A DNA stretch of 46,602 nt from the NCBI RefSeq assembly GCF_003287405.1, contig NZ_PRLD01000016.1:1-46602 (forward strand), given 5' to 3'. Position numbers and translations under genes: made by a program. The notes below the pieces were generated by a model. It did no database searches and had not been told where the DNA came from. It was given only the letters and a program-made list of their open reading frames with translations. This DNA is from Faecalibacterium prausnitzii. Lineage in GTDB: Bacteria > Bacillota > Clostridia > Oscillospirales > Ruminococcaceae. Positions 1 through 6,672 of the stretch are shown here, piece after piece (position 1 is the first letter of the stretch; every line of letters starts with the position of its first letter).

Positions 1-249
1 GAAGTCTGCGCTTACTGCAAGCGCACCGAGAGTTAAAATTACCAGCGTCAGGGCTGCAACAAGCACCCGTTTCAGCACAGGGCGGCGTTTATGCAACGCC
101 GCTTGCAGGCGAGCATCCCATCGGGACGTGTCCGGGTAGCGTTCCTTAAGCTGGGCCGGACTTGGCAGCTCATCCAGCTCTTTTTGTGCATCTGCACGGA
201 GTGCCATCATCAATGCAGCATCAAAAGAAACTTCTGCCCTCTCACTCAT
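1..249 (-). CDS. Membrane-anchored anti-sigma-like protein (N-terminal part, cut by window edge)
   Basis: The first 83 codons are visible, and the gene runs off the left edge. Its ATG overlaps the last codons of the upstream ECF sigma gene (CATGAGTGA), so the two are probably translationally coupled. Residues 1-58 are hydrophilic and charged; about residues 60-80 form one hydrophobic segment (RVLVAALTLVILTLGALAVS), followed by what would be an extracytoplasmic region. A short cytoplasmic head, one membrane span and tight coupling to an ECF sigma gene are the usual architecture of anti-sigma factors and of DUF4179/DUF4367-type partners. The function is inferred from position and topology; no zinc-binding anti-sigma motif (HxxxCxxC) is visible in this part. 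Confidence 0.6.
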   Translation of the reverse strand, partial: MSERAEVSFDAALMMALRADAQKELDELPSPAQLKERYPDTSRWDARLQAALHKRRPVLKRVLVAALTLVILTLGALAVSADF

Positions 250-772
250 GGCTGTTCAACTCCTTCCACAATAGTTTTCTTCCACGGAAAAGCCGCATCC
301 GAACCACTTCGTCCGTCAGTCCAAGCGATTTGGCAATCTCCTGGTTGGTGTAGCCCATTGCCAAAAGGCGCAGTGGGTCACGGTACATCGGTTTCATCTG
401 TCCGATCAGTTCTGTCAGGTGTTCGATGTTGTCGGTGCTGACTGCTGCATCATCCGGCACCGGGGCGTCATCTGGTGCGTCCGGGACTTCCTCCAGCGGT
501 TCTTCTCGCTGCTTGCGAAGCATATCGTATGCACGGCTTCTACTACAACTAACGAGATAAGCGGCAAGTTTGTGACAGTTTTCTCGATGAATTTTAGAAA
601 AATTTTTGGCAACGTACAAAAACACCTCTTGCAGTACATCTTCTGCCAGATACGAATCGCCCATAATTTTGTAAGCGGTATGGTAGACCAGCCGCTTGTA
701 AGTATTATATACATCTTTAAACTGTTCTTCACTGCTCTGGTCATCCAGAACTGCCAGATACATTGCCAGCAT
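242..772 (-). CDS. ECF-type RNA polymerase sigma-70 factor
   Basis: This 176-residue protein has the size and layout of a group 4 (ECF) sigma factor. Region 2 lies at about residues 20-62 (LVYHTAYKIMGDSYLAEDVL, with the AEDVLQEVF core-binding motif). An acidic, proline-rich linker covers about 90-115, and region 4 lies at about 125-172 (YTNQEIAKSLGLTDEVV, then MRLFRGRKLL), a helix-turn-helix for -35 recognition. It would direct RNA polymerase to a small promoter set. It is followed by a coupled membrane protein that is probably its anti-sigma factor, and preceded by a second sigma-like gene and an Xre regulator on the same strand. No strong Shine-Dalgarno sits next to the chosen ATG; a second ATG at codon 4 is possible. 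Confidence 0.85.
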   Translation of the reverse strand: MLAMYLAVLDDQSSEEQFKDVYNTYKRLVYHTAYKIMGDSYLAEDVLQEVFLYVAKNFSKIHRENCHKLAAYLVSCSRSRAYDMLRKQREEPLEEVPDAPDDAPVPDDAAVSTDNIEHLTELIGQMKPMYRDPLRLLAMGYTNQEIAKSLGLTDEVVRMRLFRGRKLLWKELNSHE

Positions 773-805
773 TTTCGCTCACATCCCTCTTATCGGGAGG
801 AATTA

Positions 806-818
806 TGTCAATTTGACA
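806..818. promoter_or_regulatory. Palindrome TGTCAA-T-TTGACA upstream of ECF sigma gene
   Basis: A 13-bp perfect palindrome with a single central base lies 34 bp upstream of the ECF sigma start and just after the stop of the preceding sigma gene. On the minus strand it also supplies a TTGACA hexamer, but no good -10 follows at 16-18 bp. It is a plausible operator; the regulator is unknown. Confidence 0.4.
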
Positions 819-836
819 CAATTCCTCTCTGCCCAT

Positions 837-1502
837 TCAATCAAACCACCACGGCAGTTCCAGCCACAGGTTATCCATGGCCTGTTCCTCCGTCTTTTTG
901 GCGCGGCCTTTTGTCAGGTGAAAGTATATCGCCGTGCCGATCAGCGGATGTTCCTCGCCATCGGTAAAGCCATAGCGGTACAGCAGATAGGTCTGCTCCC
1001 GTTGGGTCAGCCGTTTCAGGCCCTCATATAACTCCCGGCGTGATTCCTGTTCTTCCATAATGCTCTGCGGCTGCATGGCATAAGGGTCGGCTATGGCTTC
1101 AATGCGCCGCAGCTGCTCTTCTCCCGGCAGAACATCGTCCAGCGAAACGCGCTGGTAGCAGATACCGTCCTTATCCTCCGTCACCATCCGCTGTTCAAAA
1201 GTGGCAAAGGCATCCCGTACCATGTCCATCATGGCGTTATGAATGGCAGGAGCCGCATAGGTCAGGAACTTCATGCCGCGCGCTGCATCGAACTTCGGCA
1301 CGGCCTTCCACAAACCCAGATTGCCCGCCTGTTTCAAATCGTCCGTGTCAAGGTTCAAGCCAGCCTGTGCCAGATTCATACTGCGGAAGAGATCATTTGC
1401 CACCTTGCCGATAAAGGACTTGTTGTTGTCGATCAGGCTGTCCAGCGCCGCGGCATCGCCTTTCTGTGCCAACGCACAAAGTCGCTCATTCGTCTGCTTC
1501 AT
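837..1502 (-). CDS. Sigma-70 family factor of mobile-element type
   Basis: This is a 221-residue protein. The chosen ATG overlaps the 3' end of the upstream Xre gene by 17 bp, and an upstream in-frame extension is rejected because it lies inside that gene. Residues about 30-110 resemble sigma region 2 (DLKQAGNLGLWKAVPKFD, then GMKFLTYAAPAI). The acidic middle (about 118-150) resembles the region 3 linker, and the C-terminal part (LTQREQTYLLYRYGF) resembles the start of region 4. The second helix of the HTH is unusual, with HLTKGRAKKTEEQAMDNLW where most sigmas have a VSRIRQIE-like helix. Similar proteins are common on Clostridia conjugative and mobilizable elements. It probably acts as an alternative sigma factor for element genes; the degenerate region 4.2 leaves promoter recognition open. 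Confidence 0.75.
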   Translation of the reverse strand: MKQTNERLCALAQKGDAAALDSLIDNNKSFIGKVANDLFRSMNLAQAGLNLDTDDLKQAGNLGLWKAVPKFDAARGMKFLTYAAPAIHNAMMDMVRDAFATFEQRMVTEDKDGICYQRVSLDDVLPGEEQLRRIEAIADPYAMQPQSIMEEQESRRELYEGLKRLTQREQTYLLYRYGFTDGEEHPLIGTAIYFHLTKGRAKKTEEQAMDNLWLELPWWFD

Positions 1503-2316
1503 GGGCGTTTTCCTGCTCTGCGGCAGACCGCAAGATTCCCAACAGACCGCTTCGCAGCTGTTCCAGTGCTTCCGGCGTGGCTCCCTCCATGCCCGAAACA
1601 CTGTCCAACATTGCATCCGTCAGCTGCTCTGCTGTAATCGTTGGGTGCTGTACATCCTGCCCCTTGGTCAATTCGGTGAATATCTTCTCTGCCACTTTCT
1701 TACTCATAGCTTCCTGTTCGGCGTAATGGCTCCCGATACCCTTTTTGATCTCCTTGACCGCTGCCATGAAGTACGTCTCAATATCATCAAGGTCGCCTTG
1801 GTACACAGGCTTTCTCCGAAGGCTGATGTCCTTTGCAGCCTTGGCTGCTTCCGGGGTCTTGACCTTTGTGCGCAGCAGGGTGCTCAGTGTCGTGAGCATG
1901 GCGTTCTGTGCCGCGATACCGGATGCAAAGGTATCATCAAAATACTGCGCTATGCGGTAAGTAAGCTCTGCAAAGCGGGCGTTTTCCAACAGCAGGTTGA
2001 TCACCTCTGCATTGACACGCCCTGTGTAGAGGTTCTTTGCGGCTTCTACGGACAAGCCCAGTTCGGCAATGTCGTAATTCTTGCGGTCGGGGATATTGGT
2101 TTCTCCAAGCAAAAAATCCGTGGACACGTTGAACAGCCTTGCGATCTTCAGCACCTGCTCATGGGTCAGAGTTCCTTTTGCGCCACTGATAAAACGGTTG
2201 ATGGTGCTCTTGGAGCAGCCGAGTTCCTTGGCAAGCTCTGGTTGGCTGATGTTGTGCTCTTTCATCAAGTCCGCAAGACGGATGTTGGATGGTGCGGGCA
2301 GATATTCCTGTGCCAT
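1486..2316 (-). CDS. Xre-family helix-turn-helix regulator with long C-terminal domain
   Basis: The protein has 276 residues. Residues about 12-70 form a Cro/C1-type HTH domain (IRLADLMKEHNISQPELAKE, then CSKSTINRFISG and FNVSTDFLLGE). The remaining 200 residues are helical and polar with no domain I recognise. A strong site (AAGGAGGG) lies 9 bp before the ATG, and a near-consensus promoter lies 33 bp upstream. The gene heads a minus-strand operon that continues into two sigma genes and an anti-sigma-like gene, so it is likely the master regulator of this block. What it binds is unknown; the palindromic GTAC repeats 0.35 kb upstream are a candidate. Confidence 0.8.
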   Translation of the reverse strand: MAQEYLPAPSNIRLADLMKEHNISQPELAKELGCSKSTINRFISGAKGTLTHEQVLKIARLFNVSTDFLLGETNIPDRKNYDIAELGLSVEAAKNLYTGRVNAEVINLLLENARFAELTYRIAQYFDDTFASGIAAQNAMLTTLSTLLRTKVKTPEAAKAAKDISLRRKPVYQGDLDDIETYFMAAVKEIKKGIGSHYAEQEAMSKKVAEKIFTELTKGQDVQHPTITAEQLTDAMLDSVSGMEGATPEALEQLRSGLLGILRSAAEQENAHEADE

Positions 2317-2348
2317 GTGGTCGGCCCTCCTTTTTGAGCTTTTTCCTC

Positions 2349-2377
2349 ATTATAATACGCTCTGCCGTTTTGTTCAA
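2349..2377 (-). promoter_or_regulatory. Promoter of the xre-sigma-sigma operon
   Basis: Read on the minus strand: -35 TTGAAC (2377-2372), a 17-bp spacer, -10 TATAAT (2354-2349). It lies 33 bp before the Xre start, with an AAGGAGGG site between. Confidence 0.75.
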
Positions 2378-2502
2378 TATACGGTTTCCTCTCTGCCCTT
2401 GCTGTTGCAGCCCTGCAACCAGTGAGGGCATTTTTCTTTTTCCGTTGCAGTTTTGCCGCTTTTTTGCTCTTTCTGCAAAATGTTCCGTATATTCAGGCAG
2501 GA

Positions 2503-2544
2503 AACAAAAAAACACCAGAGTTCCCACTTTGGGGTACTCTGGTG
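2503..2544 (-). terminator. Rho-independent terminator, minus strand
   Basis: Arms CACCAGAGT (2513-2521) and ACTCTGGTG (2536-2544) form a 9-bp stem; on the minus strand it is followed by TTTTTTTG. No gene ends just upstream of it. The nearest minus-strand gene stops at 3026, so it either ends a long 3' untranslated region or a small RNA transcribed from 2.55-3.0 kb. Confidence 0.65.
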
Positions 2545-2654
2545 CAGTACATAACATCGCCCTGCCCGGTGGCCGCAGGGTGCGGGGCTTTGTGGGCATC
2601 GAGCCGCTTGTCCACCCCTGTCCATAAAAAGTGCATTTTTTCACGGAAGAAGTT

Positions 2655-2805
2655 CGTACAACCTGTACGGTCTGTACTTGTACGCACCCGCGCGGCAAAT
2701 TGAAGAAAATTTAAACGTATTATCGTTTGTATTTTAGATTTCCGTACACCGTACAGACCGTACGGGTTATTTGAATTCCGTACGCAATTTTTTCAGATGC
2801 GTACG
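2655..2805. repeat. GTAC repeat cluster with inverted arms around an AT-rich core
   Basis: Ten GTAC tetramers occur in about 150 bp, starting at 2656, 2665, 2674, 2680, 2744, 2751, 2760, 2780 and 2801, several within CGTACG. The left arm CCTGTACGGTCTGTAC (2662-2677) and the right arm GTACAGACCGTACGGG (2751-2766) are inverted repeats matching at 15 of 16 positions. The 73 bp between them are AT-rich (AAATTTAAACGTATTATCG and similar). Arrays of this kind serve as operators, plasmid iterons or partition sites. No replication protein is visible in the window. Confidence 0.6.
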
Positions 2806-2885
2806 GAGCAATCAAGTTCGCATTGTGCGAATTTGATCGTAGCTTTCCCGCAGGAGACGTTCCCCCTCGGAGAGTCCTCGAAGAG

Positions 2886-2945
2886 CCCACTACACTTTGC
2901 AGCCCATAGGGATGAAAGTGTTATAGTGGGTTATTACACTTCCGA
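2886..2945 (+). other. Candidate oriT of MobV type
   Basis: Outer arms CCCACTACACTTT (2886-2898) and AAAGTG plus TAGTGGG (2915-2930) can form a hairpin. A second inverted pair, AAGTGT (2916-2921) and ACACTT (2936-2941), surrounds TATAGTGGGTTAT. MobV relaxases of the pMV158/pUB110 group nick at TAGTGNG^TTA within the same two-hairpin layout, so a nick after G2930 is predicted. The relaxase gene starts 0.93 kb downstream on the same strand. A short open frame across this site (2797-2985) is not taken as a gene. Confidence 0.65.
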
Positions 2946-3025
2946 AGAAGTGCATCTCCCCACCGCAAACAAGCTGTTCGCCTAAAGAAAAGCCGCATAA
3001 CGGAATGTACCTGTCCCGACTCCTT

Positions 3026-3232
3026 CTATGTTTCATCGTATTCTAAAATGTCTCCCGGCTGACAATGAAGCTCCCGGCAAATTGCATCCAGTGTAGAAAA
3101 ACGAATTGCTCTAACCTTTCCGGTCTTTAGATTTGAGAGGTTCGCCATAGAGATTCCAACACGTTCAGAAAGTTCTGTCAAGGAAACCTTTCGGTCTGCC
3201 ATAATGCGGTCTAATCGTAGTATGATTGCCAT
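3026..3232 (-). CDS. Small Cro/C1-type HTH regulator (YozG-like)
   Basis: This 68-residue protein consists almost entirely of one HTH domain: KVSLTELSERVGISMANLSN carries the two helices, and DAICRELHCQPGDILEY is the usual tail of the YozG-like group. It starts 10 bp after the stop of a predicted membrane protein and is clearly co-transcribed with it. In Firmicutes, small regulators of this type are routinely paired with a DUF2975 membrane protein, as seen here. The role is unknown, possibly a membrane-modulated repressor. The pair lies between the oriT and the relaxase and is transcribed away from the relaxase. Confidence 0.85.
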   Translation of the reverse strand: MAIILRLDRIMADRKVSLTELSERVGISMANLSNLKTGKVRAIRFSTLDAICRELHCQPGDILEYDET

Positions 3233-3242
3233 TCTTATCCCC

Positions 3243-3722
3243 TTAAAGAACTTCGTTCAATTCCTTCTGCATCGCAACAGCTTCTTTCAACAACTCAGCC
3301 ATGATAATCAGAAGTACTCCAGGCAACAGCAATACTGAATCACAGAAGAAAAAGGTCGAACCAGACGCTTGATATCCCGGTAAAAGCGGAAATATCACAG
3401 ATGCAACCGCAATAAGATAGCCTTCAAGACGAGTGCATTGAACCAGCGTTTTAGAAAAAGTTTTATCACTAAGCATCATCTTCAAAACAGAGATTCCGGC
3501 AATCGTCATTACAAGGAAATACAGTTCCTGCGATGCAATGGAAGTGACATTAAGAGCCACTCCATGCCTTGCACCCAAAAGCCATTGAATAGGAAGAATC
3601 ACTGCACTGAACATTTGCGGAACAGTCAGTAAGAATGCCAGTCCGAGAAGTGTTTGTTTCTTTTTGAAAAACGTCTTTTTCTCGGAAGAAGTTGTATCAA
3701 CCCGAAAATCATTCTTACCCAT
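3243..3722 (-). CDS. Four-helix membrane protein (DUF2975-like)
   Basis: The 159-residue protein starts at an ATG preceded by AAAGGGGGA at 6 bp spacing; an upstream alternative start is rejected because it would contain this site. After a basic N-terminal segment (FFKKKQ), four hydrophobic segments are visible: about 25-45, 63-85, 97-118 and 125-145. Size, topology and the downstream YozG-like HTH gene match DUF2975 proteins. No catalytic motif is seen. AT-rich codon use compared with the chromosomal genes further right supports recent acquisition. Confidence 0.7.
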   Translation of the reverse strand: MGKNDFRVDTTSSEKKTFFKKKQTLLGLAFLLTVPQMFSAVILPIQWLLGARHGVALNVTSIASQELYFLVMTIAGISVLKMMLSDKTFSKTLVQCTRLEGYLIAVASVIFPLLPGYQASGSTFFFCDSVLLLPGVLLIIMAELLKEAVAMQKELNEVL

Positions 3723-3749
3723 ATTGCATCCCCCTTTGATTTCACATTT

Positions 3750-3778
3750 AGAATAGCACACGTTAAATTGAAAATCAA
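3750..3778 (-). promoter_or_regulatory. Promoter of the DUF2975-HTH pair
   Basis: Minus strand -35 TTGATT (3778-3773), 17-bp spacer, -10 TATTCT (3755-3750), 28 bp from the ATG. Confidence 0.6.
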
Positions 3779-3861
3779 TATATTTTTATCGTTTATCAGC
3801 AAAACCATCTGCATTATGAGTAAGAGTGTTAAACAGTACCCCTTGAAAGGAGGGATGCCCT

Positions 3862-5127
3862 TTGGCAAGAAACGATGGCGTTGACCGCACCAGTGTCCGG
3901 AATCTCGCCGTTTCGGATAAGGCCGTTGGTAACACCCAGCAGCACAACGAGCGCGAAAAGGACAGCTATCGGAACCCCGATATTATCCCCCAGCGCGCTG
4001 CATGGAACGTCCACTTCAAAAAGCCAACCGCCAGCTACACTGACCTGTTCGCCCAACTGGAAACCGCTGGTACGATTTCAACGCGCGGCCTGAAGCCGGA
4101 TGCCACCCATTATTGCGAGCTTGTCTTTGATGTCAACTCGGCCTATTTTGACAATCACGGTGGCTACGAGTTCGCCAAGCAATTCTATGCGGATGCCTAC
4201 AAAGCAGCCGTTCAGATCGTGGGTGGTGAGCAGTATATCCTCTCGGCAGTCATGCACGCCGATGAGATCAACCGTGCCATGACCGAAGCACTAGGCCGGG
4301 AGGTCTACCACTACCATCTCCATGTGGTCTATGTGCCTGTGGTGGAAAAGCAGATCCTCTGGTCGAAACGCTGCAAGGACAAGGCACTGGTCGGCACCGT
4401 AAAGGAGACTGTCATGCAGGTCAGCCGGAGCAAGAAGTGGGCATCCAAGCCCCTGCTGGACGATGCCGGAAAGACTGTCCTGCAAAAGAACGGCAAACCA
4501 GTCCTGAAGAAGTCGTACAGCATCTTGCAGGACAACTTCTTCAATTTTATGCGCAATGCCGGGTACACGGATGTAAAGCGCGGTGAGCGCGGCAGCACCG
4601 AAGAACACCTGACCGTCACCCAGTTCAAAGTCCAGCGGGAGCAGGAACGTCTGGACAGCCTGACCGCCCAAGCCGACCAAAAGGCGCAGTCGCTTGCCAA
4701 AACCAGTCAGACCCTCTCCAAAAAGGAGAAGGAACTTGCCGCTGTGCAGAAAAAGGCCACGCTCACGAAAGAAGCCCTCATTCATGCGCGCGATCTGGAT
4801 TATATTGGTAAGCGCACCTTTCTCGGCAACTATTCGCTGACCGAAGAAGAGTTTTCCAAGCTGAAAAAGCAAGCCGACCACGGCTATATGATGGATGTGG
4901 AGAACCGCCGCCTGAAAGAAGAACTTTCCACCGCCAAGAAAGAGGCCGTTCGTTGGAGCAACAAGTACCACGACCTGTGGTACGACGTGAAACCCTATCT
5001 GGATGCTCTCCACCGTGCGCCCGAACTGGTGCGTGGCTTTCTGGAAAAGATTCTTGCCCCCAAGCAGGAGCACACCATGAATGTGCCGCAGCAAAACCGT
5101 AAGCGTGGGCAAGATATGGAACTTTGA
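3862..5127 (+). CDS. MobV-family relaxase (Pre/Mob)
   Basis: A 421-residue relaxase that would nick oriT and lead strand transfer. The start is TTG at 3862, placed by AAAGGAGGG 8 bp upstream; an ATG seven bases earlier is out of frame. Motif I is QQHNER around residues 26-31, with the DSYRNPDI segment typical of MobV. The metal-binding motif is HADE (132-135) plus the histidine cluster HYHLH (150-154), where the family usually has HxDExTPHxH, so the insertion between the two halves is longer than normal. The C-terminal third (about 245-400) is long charged coiled coil, as in other MobV proteins. No type IV secretion genes are visible, so it would need a helper. It is followed by a 58-residue gene and a terminator. 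Confidence 0.9.
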   Translation: MARNDGVDRTSVRNLAVSDKAVGNTQQHNEREKDSYRNPDIIPQRAAWNVHFKKPTASYTDLFAQLETAGTISTRGLKPDATHYCELVFDVNSAYFDNHGGYEFAKQFYADAYKAAVQIVGGEQYILSAVMHADEINRAMTEALGREVYHYHLHVVYVPVVEKQILWSKRCKDKALVGTVKETVMQVSRSKKWASKPLLDDAGKTVLQKNGKPVLKKSYSILQDNFFNFMRNAGYTDVKRGERGSTEEHLTVTQFKVQREQERLDSLTAQADQKAQSLAKTSQTLSKKEKELAAVQKKATLTKEALIHARDLDYIGKRTFLGNYSLTEEEFSKLKKQADHGYMMDVENRRLKEELSTAKKEAVRWSNKYHDLWYDVKPYLDALHRAPELVRGFLEKILAPKQEHTMNVPQQNRKRGQDMEL

Positions 5128-5144
5128 TTTTCGGAGGATACCAT

Positions 5145-5321
5145 TTGAACAAAAAGAAGAAGTTAAACAAATCCGGCTACCCGGATGAAGCAATCAAGAC
5201 CCTTGCACGTTGCTTTTATCCCTCCATGGTTGAGTTTTTCAACAGTGAAGAAGGCCAGCGTGAATATGAGGAATGGCTGAAAGAGCAGGAAGCACTACAA
5301 GCCTTGCCTGTTGCCGCATAA
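5145..5321 (+). CDS. Small hypothetical protein downstream of mobV
   Basis: This 58-residue protein is read from TTG at 5145, with CGGAGGA ending 7 bp upstream. It lies 17 bp after the relaxase stop, so it is co-transcribed. It begins with a lysine-rich stretch (NKKKKLNKSGYPDE) and continues with an amphipathic helix and an acidic tail (FNSEEGQREYEEWLKEQEAL). No family is recognised. It may assist mobilization, but this rests only on position. Confidence 0.6.
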   Translation: MNKKKKLNKSGYPDEAIKTLARCFYPSMVEFFNSEEGQREYEEWLKEQEALQALPVAA

Positions 5322-5325
5322 AAAC

Positions 5326-5359
5326 AGCAGGACGCTCCCAGAGAAGGGAACGCCCTGCT
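5326..5359 (+). terminator. Hairpin after the relaxase operon
   Basis: Arms at 5326-5339 and 5346-5359 pair at 12 of 14 positions with loop AGAGAA. The T tract is weak, so it may act together with the stronger terminator 20 bp further on. Confidence 0.45.
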
Positions 5360-5380
5360 TTACATAGATGTTTCTTACCG

Positions 5381-5418
5381 GGGTGTGTCCGCTTGGGCAC
5401 ACCTCTTATTTTTTTGCC
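5381..5418 (+). terminator. Rho-independent terminator of the relaxase operon
   Basis: Stem GGTGTGTCC (5382-5390) and GGGCACACC (5395-5403), tetraloop GCTT, followed by TCTTATTTTTTT. It abuts the 3' end of the convergent DUF6061-like gene. Confidence 0.8.
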
Positions 5419-5419
5419 C

Positions 5420-5674
5420 TTAATCTTCCAGTCCGTGGCTTCCGGCTGCGTTTTTCAGATACTCCTTCGGGTTTCCGTTCAAAATCAGTTCGGCATACGC
5501 CAGCGGGTCGTTATAGATGAGATAGTCCAGTTCCGTTCGCTGTGCCATGGTAACATCCAGAGCCTCTTCGACCCCGGTGCAGTCAATGGAAATTTTTCTC
5601 CCATCTTGGAGAGTCAACTCCACGCACCCGGTATCCATGTTGAACGAACAGGCTCTTGCATCGTACTTCATCAT
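5420..5674 (-). CDS. DUF6061-like small protein
   Basis: About 84 residues. The start is set by GGAGG 5 bp before ATG 5674; the adjacent ATG at 5671 is equally possible, and an upstream TTG is rejected because it overlaps the ribosome site. The pattern MKYDARACSFNMDTGCVELT, a central DCTGVEEAL and the ending DPLAYAELILNGNPKEYL match the DUF6061 family, which is common on Clostridia mobile elements and has no known function. It converges on the relaxase operon and is the last element-like gene before the tRNA. Confidence 0.7.
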   Translation of the reverse strand: MMKYDARACSFNMDTGCVELTLQDGRKISIDCTGVEEALDVTMAQRTELDYLIYNDPLAYAELILNGNPKEYLKNAAGSHGLED

Positions 5675-5774
5675 CGTGTCCTCCAAACGCTTATTGTGTG
5701 GTTACGGTCTATGACAAGGTATCGGAGTTTTACGCCGTCCACGGGAGCCTTCATTGTTGTACCCGAAGAAAACG

Positions 5775-5818
5775 AAAAATCCGAACCCTTCTCCAATCGG
5801 AAACAGGTTCGGATTTTT
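5775..5818 (-). terminator. Terminator of tRNA-Tyr
   Basis: Perfect 13-bp arms AAAAATCCGAACC and GGTTCGGATTTTT, with T-rich sequence on either side; it begins 7 bp past the tRNA CCA end. Confidence 0.8.
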
Positions 5819-5824
5819 CTTGTT

Positions 5825-5909
5825 TGGTGGGCGCGGGTGGATTCGAACCACCGAAGCTGAAAGCAGCAGATTTACAGTCTGTCCCCATTGGCCACTCGGG
5901 AACACGCCC
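5825..5909 (-). tRNA. tRNA-Tyr (anticodon GTA), CCA encoded
   Basis: The acceptor 5' strand GGGCGTG (5909-5903) pairs with CGCGCCC (5835-5829, one G-T wobble), followed by discriminator A and an encoded CCA (5827-5825). The anticodon loop reads CTGTAAA, giving GTA for tyrosine. The long variable arm is that of a class II bacterial tRNA-Tyr, and the T loop has GGTTCGAATCC. The gene has its own near-perfect promoter and terminator. Confidence 0.95.
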
Positions 5910-5950
5910 ATATTCATTTGTTGCACATCCGTACGCCGGACGACTTGTTT

Positions 5951-5979
5951 ATTTTAGCATGAGAAGGGGGATTTGTCAA
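5951..5979 (-). promoter_or_regulatory. Promoter of tRNA-Tyr
   Basis: Minus strand -35 TTGACA (5979-5974), 17-bp spacer, -10 TAAAAT (5956-5951), 41 bp from the mature tRNA 5' end. Confidence 0.8.
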
Positions 5980-6141
5980 CTGTCTTTTTTACTTTTTTTT
6001 AGTAAATTCAAACAGCATCCGACAAAGGCAGGAAAGGATGCGATGACAGGTGCTTTTTACGGGAACAGGGCGCTGCTTTGGTGCAACTGCCGAAAAGAGA
6101 AGGCAAAAATTATATAAATCACATAATTTGTTGCACTATAG
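5980..6141. other. Divergent intergenic region between tRNA-Tyr and the HPt gene
   Basis: Between the tRNA (5909) and the HPt start (6244) I see only the two divergent promoters, AT-rich sequence with T runs near 5985-6000, and a small CACCG/CGGTG hairpin near 6182-6200 in the HPt leader. No gene is supported. Confidence 0.5.
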
Positions 6142-6170
6142 TTGCAAGAAAGGTGGAAAGGTGCTATCAT
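6142..6170 (+). promoter_or_regulatory. Promoter of the HPt gene
   Basis: -35 TTGCAA (6142-6147), 17-bp spacer, -10 TATCAT (6165-6170). Confidence 0.65.
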
Positions 6171-6243
6171 AGCACTGTATCACCGTGAAATGCGGCGGTG
6201 GGAAAGTAAACGACAGCTGAAAAAGAAAGGCACGGCGTAAGCT

Positions 6244-6591
6244 ATGACGATACAGGAATGCTATAAAAAAATGGGTGCGGACTATCAGGAGGTACTGGGG
6301 CGGCTGTATAACGAGGCCATGATCTGCAAATTTGTGCGGATGTTTTTGCAGGACGACAGCTTTCAGATCCTGGAGGAAGCACTGCGCAGGGGAGATGTAA
6401 AAGAGGCGTTCCGCGGGGCGCATACCCTCAAGGGCGTCTGCCAGAATCTGGGCTTCTCCAACCTATACGCGCCCACCTATACCCTGACCGAGACCCTGCG
6501 TGCAGGACAGCTGGAGGGTACACAGGAGCAGTTTGCAAAGGTGGCAGAGCAGTACAAGCGCACGGTGGACGCTATCCGCGCGCTGGACTGA
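6244..6591 (+). CDS. Single-domain HPt histidine phosphotransfer protein
   Basis: This 115-residue protein is a complete four-helix HPt domain. The phosphorylated histidine would be His60 in AHTLKGVCQNLG, the signature of HPt modules. It would accept phosphate from a hybrid kinase's receiver domain and pass it to another receiver. No kinase or response regulator gene is adjacent, so it is an orphan component. It has its own promoter and terminator. In this clade, lone HPt proteins are often annotated without a known partner. Confidence 0.9.
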   Translation: MTIQECYKKMGADYQEVLGRLYNEAMICKFVRMFLQDDSFQILEEALRRGDVKEAFRGAHTLKGVCQNLGFSNLYAPTYTLTETLRAGQLEGTQEQFAKVAEQYKRTVDAIRALD

Positions 6592-6600
6592 AAAAATGTG

Positions 6601-6638
6601 ATGCCGGGCGGCTTTTGGGCTGTCCGGCATTGTTCTTT
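6601..6638 (+). terminator. Terminator of the HPt gene
   Basis: ATGCCGG (6601-6607) pairs with CCGGCAT (6624-6630), followed by TGTTCTTTT. Confidence 0.7.
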
Positions 6639-6672
6639 TATAGGGTACGGCTGAAAACAGCAGAGCCGCCCC

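Noticed and set aside
2289-2703. Overlapping short frames on both strands upstream of the Xre gene
   Set aside because: They cover the Xre promoter and a terminator hairpin and have no convincing start sites.
2797-2985. 62-residue open frame across the oriT region
   Set aside because: It has no ribosome site, and its sequence is explained by the oriT inverted repeats.
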